Assembly: GCA_002348605.1 (NCBI GenBank)
Contig: DEBQ01000002.1
Coordinates: forward strand, 62,001 to 126,000
Reading direction: 5' to 3'
Length of the DNA stretch: 64,000 nucleotides
DNA from: Candidatus Saccharibacteria bacterium UBA2952
GTDB lineage: Bacteria > Patescibacteriota > Saccharimonadia > Saccharimonadales > Saccharimonadaceae
Notes under the pieces: model-generated
Told to the model about the DNA's origin: nothing
Seen by the model: the letters and a program-made list of their open reading frames with translations, nothing else
Database searches by the model: none
Shown here: positions 14,975 through 22,706 of the stretch, one piece after another
Layout of the letters: the number at the start of each line of letters is the position of its first letter
How positions within the stretch are numbered: position 1 is the stretch's first letter
Made by a program: the position numbers and the translations under genes

Positions 14975-14975
14975 C

Positions 14976-15398
14976 TCATTTATCGCATTCGTCGTAATCG
15001 TACAACTGGTCGTAAGTAACTTTACCGATAAGGTCGGCTTTTTGCTCAGCCTTTTTGCGGCGGCAGGCTTCGGCAGCAATGCTTTTTTTAGCAAGCTTAG
15101 CCTGTTTTTCGGTAGCGGCAGCTTTTTGGGCGGCCTCGGCCTTTGTGGTATAGAACTGAACGGTTGTAAGGCCGAGTATTCCAGCGCAAGCCACGACGGC
15201 ACAAGTTAGTGCGATTGTTTTAGGCCGTCGTTTTAAGAATCCCAGCAGGTGATTAGCTTTTTTAGACTCGGTACTGCCCAACGCATGACTCAGTCGGTCG
15301 GCAAGAAGAACCTTCCGGCCAATTTGCCGGTGACGTGAGGGTAGCTTTGGAGTGGGCGTCGACTGCTTCATGAGGTGTTTATATATTTGCCTTTGCAT
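14976..15398 (-). CDS. Hypothetical single-pass membrane protein
   Basis: Up to 140 residues with a basic, Pro/Ser-rich cytoplasmic start, one transmembrane helix (about 60-82) and a Lys/Ala-rich, probably coiled-coil exterior part ending in VTYDQLYDYDECDK. TATAAT lies 4 nt before ATG 15398, too close for that codon to be in the mRNA, so ATG 15371 (nine codons later) may be the true start. A TTGCGT box 16 bp further upstream could be the -35. No family recognised; small coiled-coil membrane proteins of this kind are common in Saccharibacteria. Confidence 0.6.
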   Translation of the reverse strand: MQRQIYKHLMKQSTPTPKLPSRHRQIGRKVLLADRLSHALGSTESKKANHLLGFLKRRPKTIALTCAVVACAGILGLTTVQFYTTKAEAAQKAAATEKQAKLAKKSIAAEACRRKKAEQKADLIGKVTYDQLYDYDECDK

Positions 15399-15563
15399 AT
15401 GATTATACCCGCCAAAACTGGCGACGCAATAACTATGCGGGCGGTTTGTACACGCGCTATCGACTGGTAGCGACTCGATTGTGGCAATAGCCCGACAAGT
15501 GGCTACTTAAGTAATCACTGGAATACGGCCAACAGTCGGTTTATTACACGCTAAATGTCGTAA

Positions 15564-16204
15564 TTATTCCTGTGCGACTTCCTGCAGACGGTTTGGGTAT
15601 ACGATAATATTCCTACGTCCGAAGTGCGCGCAACCTTCACGTTCCAGTTCGGCCATAACCTTTCCGACGCTTTCGCGGGTAAGACGCACCATGCTGGCGA
15701 TGTCTTGTAATGTTATAGGCATGTCAATCACGCAATGATCGGTCTGATGCTTTCCGAAGCGCTGGCAAAGGTATAAGCATTCTGTACGCCACGCGGTGTT
15801 TTGCGTTGCCCATGTTTAGGTTCACTATCCGGCTGTAGGTAGAAGCTTGCTAGTGGAGTATGGCCAGCATGGCATGTGGATTATTCTCAAAAAACCCGGT
15901 CGTATCTGACACAGACTTGCTTAAAATAACGGTGTCCGTAAAAGCGACGAACTCTGCCCGCACCTCAATATCACTAAAAAGCCGTATAACCGGAAAGAAA
16001 TCACCAGGTCCGTACAGATAATGGATACGTTCGGATCCGCTGCTGCTATGCGATACAACTTTAACGTAACCTTCATCGACAAGGAAAACGCGGCTGGAGG
16101 TATCGTCATAGGGAATCACGACGGCCTTACGTGGCAAGGTGTCACGTTTGCCGTTCGAAAAAAAAGTCTTTTAGCGATGTACGTGCGTGGTTTATGTCAA
16201 ACAT
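15564..16204 (-). pseudogene. CRP/FNR-family transcription regulator, inactivated
   Basis: Reading across frames restores a full CRP/FNR regulator: a cyclic-nucleotide-binding-like beta-roll (RVFLVDEGYVKVV, YGPGDFFPV), dimer helix (NAKHRVAYRML then YLCQRFGKHQ) and winged HTH (LQDIASMVRLTRESVGKVM) ending in EVAQE. Three lesions break it: one extra base in a run of eight T (16158-16165), an in-frame TAG at 15852-15850, and one extra base near 15771-15777. The original start is ATG 16204, 6 nt after TATAGT. The first two thirds still form a 95-codon frame from TTG 16137. Sequencing error could explain the homopolymer change but not readily all three. Confidence 0.85.
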
Positions 16205-16273
16205 TATTCCACTATAAACCTGGCAGGTAAGCAGAGTTGTGTGATATCTCACAAATATGAAAAATGTGACACG

Positions 16274-16654
16274 TCACCTCTGAAGCATCTTACCAATCGT
16301 GTTCAGTACGTACGTTACTATAGTTTCCCATGCATTGGTATTTTTGACCTGTATGACGACCGGCCGTGACATATCGTACTCCTTCAGGACTTGTTCATAT
16401 TTAGACTGAAGTGACGAAGTATAGGGCAACGGCACGTCTGACCCAATTCTATATACAACCGGGGTGACTGAACGAGGCGTATTGCTTGTTATACGGACAA
16501 TGTTAGCGCGGTCATCGATATGGATAATTCGAACCGGTTTAACTTCAGCACCAATGTTCGTGGCTGAACTATTGGGAGCATTTGCGAGACAGAACGAGCA
16601 GGCTACTATAACCGCACTTAGCAGCCGCATGCCATTCGAGATTATTGTTTTCAC
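16274..16654 (-). CDS. Secreted hypothetical protein
   Basis: A 126-residue protein with a signal peptide (about 1-31, SAVIVACSFCLANA) and a mature part of beta-rich character (VKPVRIIHIDDRANIVRI, VTPVVYRIG) ending in a helix (ETIVTYVLNTIGKML). The GTG start at 16654 lies 6 nt after TATATT, a leaderless arrangement. The Cys in the signal region might be lipidated but the lipobox is not convincing. I recognise no family. Confidence 0.6.
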   Translation of the reverse strand: MKTIISNGMRLLSAVIVACSFCLANAPNSSATNIGAEVKPVRIIHIDDRANIVRITSNTPRSVTPVVYRIGSDVPLPYTSSLQSKYEQVLKEYDMSRPVVIQVKNTNAWETIVTYVLNTIGKMLQR

Positions 16655-16770
16655 ACTTGGAATATAATCCCTGCAGCTTAGTTGGGTCTGCTGGCTATTT
16701 CAAAGGTGACAAAAAATCATCTGATGAGAATATTTCATCACGAGATAAATACCTGACAAATGAATACGTA

Positions 16771-17316
16771 TTAGATGAATGCTGAACCGAAAAGCGTACC
16801 TATATAGTAGGTTATGGCCATGGCGACTAACCCTCCGACAACAACGCGGAAGGTCGCCCGGATCTTTGAAGCGCCTCCGATTGCTGCGCTGCCAACACCG
16901 GTAAGAACCAACGCAACAATGACGGCGATAACCGTGACGGGTATTTTTACTTTATCGGGGGCCATGATGACCGCAAGAAATGGGATCAAGCCTCCGACTG
17001 TGAAAGCAACGAAAGACGCGAATGCCGCCTGCCATGGGTTGGTGAACTCGAAGTCTGCATGGGGCAGGTGGGCGACGCTTGATTTTTCTGCGTCGCGCTG
17101 CGAGCTAACCGACACGTATTCACCGACTGCCATTGAAAGCGCGCCGGCTACCAGTGCGGCCATACCGGCCGTAAAGATGGTCTTGGTGTCACTCGTTGCT
17201 CCGGCGACACCCATAAGTACGCTAGAAGTCGAGACAATACCGTCGTTCGCGCCTAGTACAGCGGCACGTAGTCTGTTAAGGGTTGCGTTTGACGTGTTGG
17301 GTTTTAGTTTGTCCAT
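16771..17316 (-). CDS. VIT1/CCC1-family metal transporter, short form
   Basis: Membrane transporter for Fe(II) or Mn(II) out of the cytoplasm, 181 residues with five predicted helices. The family signature is clear in helix one (LRAAVLGANDGIVSTSSVLMGVAGA) and helix two (AGALSMAVGEYVSVSSQRDAE). The cytoplasmic metal-binding region that usually separates helices two and three is reduced to about 25 residues, so this is one of the short VIT-like forms. TACAAT lies 6 nt before the ATG. It extends the metal-homeostasis theme of the first 17 kb. Confidence 0.88.
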   Translation of the reverse strand: MDKLKPNTSNATLNRLRAAVLGANDGIVSTSSVLMGVAGATSDTKTIFTAGMAALVAGALSMAVGEYVSVSSQRDAEKSSVAHLPHADFEFTNPWQAAFASFVAFTVGGLIPFLAVIMAPDKVKIPVTVIAVIVALVLTGVGSAAIGGASKIRATFRVVVGGLVAMAITYYIGTLFGSAFI

Positions 17317-17376
17317 GCCGTTATTGTAGCAAACGAGCTCCCCGCGAACAGAAGACGAAAGAGTATAATATTTCTT

Positions 17377-17898
17377 ATGTATGAAACTCTCGTTAAAATT
17401 CTTGCTGACGGTGCAGTGCTGCCTGTCGTCCTGATTGGTACATGGGCGCTGCTTTTTAAAATAGAGCGCGGCCAGCGCTACCGAGCATATTGTCGCGTCC
17501 TTTTAGCGGGGCTTACCGCCTACCTGTTAGCGAAACTGATTGGAAGCGTATTCCAACCCGAACTGGAACGGCCCTTCGAGCTAATGGGCGTCTCGGCTGG
17601 GGCATCATTCTTGAACAACCCGGGATTCCCCTCAGACCACGTGCTGTTTTGTACGGCCATAACGTTAGCGGTGTGGTTTGAGACAAAACAGAAAGTGGCC
17701 ACGGCCATACTGATCCTTCTGACTCTTGCTGTTGCGGTTGGCAGGGTACTTGCACTTGTGCATAGCCCGCTCGACGTGGTCGGGGGCGTGATCATTGCTC
17801 TACTTGGGGGACTTTGGTACCTTCAGCGCGAAGGCAAGGCTAAGCCTGGCAGTGTGAAGCAATGGTCAAAACCACCAAAAGCTGGTAAAATACTGTAA
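17377..17898 (+). CDS. PAP2-family membrane phosphatase
   Basis: Integral membrane phosphatase acting on lipid phosphates, possibly undecaprenyl pyrophosphate recycling for wall synthesis. It has 173 residues and about five helices. Active-site motifs: KLIGSVFQPELERPF (K-x-RP), FPSDHVLF (PSxH form PSDH) and GRVLALVHSPLDVVGG (R-H-D). The C-terminal tail is basic and cytoplasmic. TATAAT (17364-17369) ends 7 nt before the ATG. It diverges from the VIT-like gene; the gap is 60 bp and holds both promoters. Confidence 0.88.
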   Translation: MYETLVKILADGAVLPVVLIGTWALLFKIERGQRYRAYCRVLLAGLTAYLLAKLIGSVFQPELERPFELMGVSAGASFLNNPGFPSDHVLFCTAITLAVWFETKQKVATAILILLTLAVAVGRVLALVHSPLDVVGGVIIALLGGLWYLQREGKAKPGSVKQWSKPPKAGKIL

Positions 17899-17923
17899 AT
17901 ATCCTAACAAGAGAGAGCTGAAA

Positions 17924-18412
17924 GTGGCCAAGGTTATCGAAGCAAGCGATCCTCATGCGGCGTGGGCAACGATGAACGTTCGGACGATCACGAATATCTT
18001 TTTGTATGGCTTGCTTGTCGGCATCGTAACCTTTGCTGCGTATCTGTTGCTTGAACGTTTTGCGTTCGAACCAATTCTATGCCGCGAATCCGCCGCTTTA
18101 GCCCGGTGCGACAGTCGTGAAGCAATCGCCAGCGGTACGGCCATTGTTCTTTCGTCCATGTTGGGTCTGATTTTGCTCGTCCGAGAACGCGTGTACCGCC
18201 CAATCCTCGCTATTATCGGCGTTGCCGTTAGCCTGTGGGGTCTATTTGGGCTTGTCGCCAGCTTGCCTATTATTCTGGCAGCCGTCGTATCAGTCATATT
18301 ATTCGCCGTTGCCTACGTGCTATTTTCGTGGCTGGTACAACCGACCAGTTTAGTAATTAGCATCATTGCAGTTGTCGTGGCGGCTACGCTTGCCCGTTTG
18401 GCGATGGGCTAA
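17924..18412 (+). CDS. Hypothetical polytopic membrane protein
   Basis: A 162-residue protein with a polar N-terminus and about five hydrophobic helices (first at 24-43, four more packed between 70 and 160). Two Cys (LCRESAALARCDS) lie in the first external loop and may form a disulfide. GTG 17924 is preceded by GAGAG. It follows the PAP2 gene by 25 bp and probably shares its transcript. No family recognised. Confidence 0.7.
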   Translation: MAKVIEASDPHAAWATMNVRTITNIFLYGLLVGIVTFAAYLLLERFAFEPILCRESAALARCDSREAIASGTAIVLSSMLGLILLVRERVYRPILAIIGVAVSLWGLFGLVASLPIILAAVVSVILFAVAYVLFSWLVQPTSLVISIIAVVVAATLARLAMG

Positions 18413-18436
18413 CCCCATTACTGTATAATCGTAAGC

Positions 18437-19510
18437 ATGACAGAGGGTACGCTTATAATCGCCGTTCTGGCGGTCGTCGTGATTGGTTTCGTTATACTAA
18501 CGATTATTTTGAACATACGGCTGCGTGAACTAAAGCAGGGCAGCGCCGTTGAGCTTATGAAGTCTGACGTGACCGAGCTTACACGCTCGATCAGTCAGCT
18601 GCAGCAAACCATGGGTGATAAGCTGGAACGAAGTAACGATTCGATCCAGCAGTCGGTTCAAAAACAACTTTCGGAGAGCGCAAAACTAGTTGCCGATGTA
18701 TCGCACCGTCTTACTAAATTGGACGAAACCAACCGACGAGTTGTCGATGTTGCTGATGAGCTTAAAAGCCTGCAAAACGTTCTAGCCAACCCCAAACAGC
18801 GTGGCGTACTTGGTGAGTTTTACTTAAAGCAAATACTTGAAAACATGCTTCCGCCAGGGGCATTTGAACTTCAATACCGTTTGGGGGAAGGAATGATTGT
18901 CGATGCGGTTATTCACCTGGACGACAAGATTCTGCCGATTGATTCAAAGTTTTCACTCGAAAACTACAACCGATTAATCGATTGCAAGCCGGAAGATCGG
19001 CCTGGCTACGAGAAGGCGTTTAAAGACGACCTTAAAAAACGTATTGATGAGACGGCGAAATATATCAATGCCAAGAAGGGAACGCTGTCACAAGCTTTGA
19101 TGTTCATACCAAGCGAGGCGATTTATTACGACCTACTCGCGAATAAAGTCGGAGCCGGCGGTGTAAATGGTCGCGACCTTATGCAGTATGCGGCCGTTGA
19201 AAAACGCGTCACAATCGTTGGGCCAAGTACCCTTAGCGCAATGCTGCAAATAATTTCACAAGGTCTTAGCAGCCTTGAGATTCAAAAGGACACCGAGATT
19301 ATACGAAAGAATGTCGAACAGCTCGGCAAACACATGCAGGCGTTTCAGACCTACTTGGTCAAAGTAGGTAACAGCCTGGGAGCGACGGTAGGACATTTTA
19401 ATAGCGCCCAAAAAGAGCTTGGTAAAGTCGACAAAGATGTCGTGAAGATTACCGGCGGAGCTGAAGCGATTGAAACACTGCTACTCGACAGACCATCATC
19501 CGACGAATAA
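18437..19510 (+). CDS. rmuC: RmuC-family DNA recombination-limiting protein
   Basis: Membrane-tethered nuclease-like protein that limits inversions and helps with DNA damage, 357 residues. An N-terminal helix anchors it (about 4-27), a long coiled coil follows (about 40-110), and the RmuC core spans about 125-330 with the restriction-endonuclease-like motifs RGVLGEFYLKQILE, DAVIHLD and LPIDSKFSLENY. TATAAT ends 7 nt before the ATG although it lies close behind the previous gene, so it has its own leaderless promoter. A bidirectional terminator follows. Confidence 0.93.
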   Translation: MTEGTLIIAVLAVVVIGFVILTIILNIRLRELKQGSAVELMKSDVTELTRSISQLQQTMGDKLERSNDSIQQSVQKQLSESAKLVADVSHRLTKLDETNRRVVDVADELKSLQNVLANPKQRGVLGEFYLKQILENMLPPGAFELQYRLGEGMIVDAVIHLDDKILPIDSKFSLENYNRLIDCKPEDRPGYEKAFKDDLKKRIDETAKYINAKKGTLSQALMFIPSEAIYYDLLANKVGAGGVNGRDLMQYAAVEKRVTIVGPSTLSAMLQIISQGLSSLEIQKDTEIIRKNVEQLGKHMQAFQTYLVKVGNSLGATVGHFNSAQKELGKVDKDVVKITGGAEAIETLLLDRPSSDE

Positions 19511-19540
19511 AAATACCGCCGATGATTCGGCGGTATTTTT
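19510..19540. terminator. Bidirectional terminator between rmuC and aquaporin
   Basis: AAAAATACCGCCGA/TCGGCGGTATTTTT stem with a TGAT loop; A-run before and T-run after, so it serves both convergent genes. Confidence 0.9.
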
Positions 19541-19555
19541 GCTGCGGTCTATGTA

Positions 19556-20398
19556 TTAGACTTTAGCTTCGCTCTCTGTTTGAATAACATCGTTCAGGGC
19601 GAATCCGAGTACTCCACCGACCAGAGGAGTAACGACGTAAACCAGGACTGGCCACAGTTCAAACTTCAAGGCTTGTAGCGAACCGGCGAGTGCTGGGTTC
19701 ATGATGGCGTTGGCGCCAACATAGTTAGCTGCAGTACCACCAAGCAGAAGTGCCAGGTAAAGGACACCTGCGTAGGTAAACGCGTGTGTAACATCCGAGC
19801 GCAGTACGCGGCTACGAAGAGCAGCAGCAACACCGAATGCAAGCACGACGCTACCAAGCAGTTCTGCTGCTAGAACTGTCCATTCCTTACCGCTAGTAAG
19901 AGCTGGAGCGCTGAAGAGTGTTGGAGCAGCTTGGCCGAATGCCTTAGCAGACTCACTTACTTCAGGTGCGGCACTGACGAAAGTGTTCAGTACGACGAGC
20001 GCAAGCAGCGCACCAAGCACCTGGGCGACGACATAGCTGACGGCGCGTGCCAGGTTAATGCGGCGGGTTGCGAGTGCACCGACGGTTAGTGCTGGGTTAA
20101 GGTGCGCGCCTGAAATGCCACCAACAACAAGCACGACGGCAAGTGCGGCGAACATGACGAACAGCGGTTGGCCCGAAGCTGCGATCACGACTGTGGCAAG
20201 CAGGAACGTACCGATGAATTCGGCGACCGAAGCTGCAAGTAGTGGTGAGCGACTGAACGTAAAGCGTGCGCTGCGAGCGCGAGCTGCCGGCGCCGCTGCG
20301 GCACGGACAGTAGTTACTTTAGTAGACGTTTTTTTGGCGGTTGAAGCCGGTTTTTTGGCCGTTTTTCTGGTCGAAGCGGCCGGTTTCTTAGTTGCCAT
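19556..20398 (-). CDS. Aquaporin/MIP-family channel with basic N-terminal tail
   Basis: Water or small-solute channel, 280 residues. Both pore NPA motifs are present (HLNPALTVG and IMNPALAGS), within six hydrophobic helices. The first 55 residues are a Lys/Ala/Thr-rich extension (TKKPAAS, TAKKPAS, TAKKTST) resembling histone H1 tails or other nucleic-acid-binding tails, unusual for this family. I chose ATG 20398 because GGAGGGAAATATTT precedes it; an upstream in-frame start at 20470 has no such site. The key selectivity residues cannot be judged with certainty, so water versus glycerol is open. Confidence 0.9.
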   Translation of the reverse strand: MATKKPAASTRKTAKKPASTAKKTSTKVTTVRAAAAPAARARSARFTFSRSPLLAASVAEFIGTFLLATVVIAASGQPLFVMFAALAVVLVVGGISGAHLNPALTVGALATRRINLARAVSYVVAQVLGALLALVVLNTFVSAAPEVSESAKAFGQAAPTLFSAPALTSGKEWTVLAAELLGSVVLAFGVAAALRSRVLRSDVTHAFTYAGVLYLALLLGGTAANYVGANAIMNPALAGSLQALKFELWPVLVYVVTPLVGGVLGFALNDVIQTESEAKV

Positions 20399-20478
20399 AA
20401 ATATTTCCCTCCTTGTATAGAAATATGGCTTAAGTATACCATAGCGCCATAGAAGTAAACTGGTATACAATTAAAGTA

Positions 20479-20718
20479 ATGGCATTATTTGTAAACCAGC
20501 AGAACGAACGTTCAGAACTGCAAAAACGTATTGCGGCTGAACTGGCTGAAAAAGCAAAGAAAAAGTCGCTCGAAGCAGACAAAGAACGTTCCGATGGCGT
20601 TAATGATTCTGCGTATCTCGAAAAAACGAAGACCACGACCAGCTTAGCTTGGGCATGGGTACTTATTGTAATCGCTGCAGTCACTATTCTTATCTGGCTT
20701 GTCGCTGCCTCTCGGTAA
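20479..20718 (+). CDS. Small single-pass membrane protein
   Basis: A 79-residue protein: a charged coiled-coil-like N-terminal half (ERSELQKRIAAELAEKAKKKSLE) and one transmembrane helix near the C-terminus (about 56-76). Tail-anchored topology is suggested. TATACA lies 9 nt before the ATG. It is divergent from the aquaporin gene and precedes pheS by 18 bp. No family recognised. Confidence 0.65.
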   Translation: MALFVNQQNERSELQKRIAAELAEKAKKKSLEADKERSDGVNDSAYLEKTKTTTSLAWAWVLIVIAAVTILIWLVAASR

Positions 20719-20736
20719 CGGTATACTGATTACCAG

Positions 20737-21777
20737 ATGAAAAACGACGACATTGTCGCTTCGGTCAGAACCGAACTTTTGGAACGATATAAGAAGCTCG
20801 AGCAAAAGAGCGATATATTAAAGGCGCCGGAACTGAAAGACCTATTCGCGCGTATTCCAACGCTTGAACCACGCGAACGTGCAGCGTTTGGCCAGGCGAT
20901 CAACGCACTTTCGATGGAATTGAAGGCGATGGTAGCGGCAGAGTCGGGGGATGAAAAAGAACTTGAGCCGATTGATGTCACCGCGCCATTCGACACCAAT
21001 GCGACGCGTCCGGAACTTTTGCCGAGCGACCATGGAACGATTCACCCACTTAGCCAAGAAATCGCAAAGCTTTCTGACATCTTTAACCGCATGGGATTCA
21101 CTATTGAAGAGTCGCGCGAAATCGACGATCAATACCATATGTTCGAAACTTTGAACTTCCCGGCCGGACACCCGGCGCGTGACGATTACGACACGTTCAT
21201 GACAGTCGAAAAAGATGCCGATGGCCACCCATGGATTGCTCCTGCGCACACTAGTACCATGCAGAACCGAGTTCTTAAGAAATACCGACAAAACCTAGAA
21301 AACGGCGAAGCGATTGCGGCAGTCGTACCTGACCGTGTATTCAGAAACGAAGACCTAGATGCCCGCCACGAACATACGTTCTACCAACTCGAAGGCGTAT
21401 ACGTTTCAAAAGACGTCCATGCTGGTATGTTGGTTGCGACCCTACAAAAATTCCTGGAGGAATATTACGGCCGAAAACTCGAAGTCCGTGTTAATCCGTA
21501 CTACTTCCCGTTCACTGAACCAAGCTTCGAATTCTCGCTAAGCTGTCCATTCTGCAATCGGGAGGGATGCAAGGTCTGTTCGCACGAAGGCTGGATTGAG
21601 CTACTTGGCTGCGGTATGATCCACCCGAACGTACTAAAGGCTGCCGATATAGACCCAACCGTATATACCGGTTTTGCATGGGGTGTCGGTGTCGACCGGC
21701 TAGTCATGATGAAAAATGGCATCGAAGACGTACGCCACTTCCACTCGGCAAAGCTCGACTTTTTGAGACAATTTTAG
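20737..21777 (+). CDS. pheS: Phenylalanine-tRNA ligase alpha subunit
   Basis: Catalytic subunit of the alpha2-beta2 enzyme that charges tRNA-Phe, 346 residues. An N-terminal coiled coil (about 1-90) binds tRNA; the class II core follows with motif 2 FRNEDLDARHEHTFYQLEGVYV and motif 3 GFAWGVGVDRLVMMKNGI near the end, and FTEPSFEFS of the substrate pocket. A small Cys-rich patch (CPFCNREGCKVC) resembles the zinc site seen in some bacterial PheS. TATACT lies 9 nt before the ATG. It is separated from pheT by a wall-associated gene. Confidence 0.97.
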   Translation: MKNDDIVASVRTELLERYKKLEQKSDILKAPELKDLFARIPTLEPRERAAFGQAINALSMELKAMVAAESGDEKELEPIDVTAPFDTNATRPELLPSDHGTIHPLSQEIAKLSDIFNRMGFTIEESREIDDQYHMFETLNFPAGHPARDDYDTFMTVEKDADGHPWIAPAHTSTMQNRVLKKYRQNLENGEAIAAVVPDRVFRNEDLDARHEHTFYQLEGVYVSKDVHAGMLVATLQKFLEEYYGRKLEVRVNPYYFPFTEPSFEFSLSCPFCNREGCKVCSHEGWIELLGCGMIHPNVLKAADIDPTVYTGFAWGVGVDRLVMMKNGIEDVRHFHSAKLDFLRQF

Positions 21778-21813
21778 GCGGACACGCCACAACACGGAAG
21801 GCATACGGGCGGC

Positions 21814-22680
21814 ATGCACCAACACACAAAAAAGAGTCTTCAAAGAAAACTGCGACGACATAAGCAAACATTGATTGCCAGCACGTTCATGACACTGCTT
21901 TTTATCGTTGGGCTACTTTATGTTTTTCTTCAACCCGAACCTTCAGGAGTCGAGCGATTGGTGACATTTTATGATCGTGGTAAAAAGTCAGTTATTCTGA
22001 CGCGTGCGACAACGGTGCAAGACGCATTAAACGCAGCGAGCATATTGGTCGACCCACACGATATTGTCGAGCCCACGCGCACGGAAAAATTATCTTCTGA
22101 ACACGAGGACGTTATTATTTATCGGTCGCGTCTTGTTGCGGTAATCGACGGCAATATACGCCAAACGGTGCAGACGGTTGCACAGTCACCGAACGCAGTT
22201 TTGAACGATGCCGGGCTTGAGCCGCTTGGTGCTAAAGATAAAGCAACATTCAAAGCGGGTGATTTGGTAGCGAACGGAACGTCAACGGTCCTTGCTATCG
22301 AACGGGTTAAAGAAGTGCCTCCTCAGCCGCAGAGGGTTGTATTTGTACCGCGACCTGACGCATTGACTGCTTCAAAGGGAGCTCATGTCTTCGTTGATAG
22401 CCAGGGGGTCGCGCATCGCGAGACATATTACGATTTACCTATGAACCGTGTTATTACCTCGTGTGGGCCAGGCAATACGTACACTATTCGATCAGATGGC
22501 GCCAAAATTGACCAAGATGGATACGTACTGATTGCGGCGAACCTAGTGTCATACCCGCGCTGCAGCGTCGTCGAAACGAGCCTCGGGCCGGCGAAAGTAT
22601 ATGATACCGGCGGTTTTGCGCTCAGGCACCCATATGGATTCGATCTGGCGACAGACTGGACGAACTATAACGGTCAATAG
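21814..22680 (+). CDS. Anchored DUF348/3D-like wall-associated protein
   Basis: Exported protein of 288 residues: basic N-terminus with QRKLRRHKQ, one transmembrane helix (about 20-39), then two DUF348-like repeats of the YabE/Rpf type (around 46-95 and 105-155), and a C-terminal part with YDTGGFALRHPYGFDLATDW that resembles a 3D (Asp-rich) domain. Such proteins bind or cleave peptidoglycan in cell-wall turnover. The 3D assignment is less certain than DUF348. It sits between pheS and pheT, 36 bp after the first and 26 bp before the second. Confidence 0.75.
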   Translation: MHQHTKKSLQRKLRRHKQTLIASTFMTLLFIVGLLYVFLQPEPSGVERLVTFYDRGKKSVILTRATTVQDALNAASILVDPHDIVEPTRTEKLSSEHEDVIIYRSRLVAVIDGNIRQTVQTVAQSPNAVLNDAGLEPLGAKDKATFKAGDLVANGTSTVLAIERVKEVPPQPQRVVFVPRPDALTASKGAHVFVDSQGVAHRETYYDLPMNRVITSCGPGNTYTIRSDGAKIDQDGYVLIAANLVSYPRCSVVETSLGPAKVYDTGGFALRHPYGFDLATDWTNYNGQ

Positions 22681-22706
22681 CGAAATACGCTATAATTCGG
22701 ATAGTT

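Noticed and set aside
13371..15852. Recoding of TAG as sense, suggested by TAG inside the CRP/FNR gene and after the b5 gene
   Set aside because: Many intact genes here, including the CDF exporter, the DsbA-like gene and the secreted nuclease, end in TAG, and the CRP/FNR gene has frameshifts too, so simple decay is the better reading.
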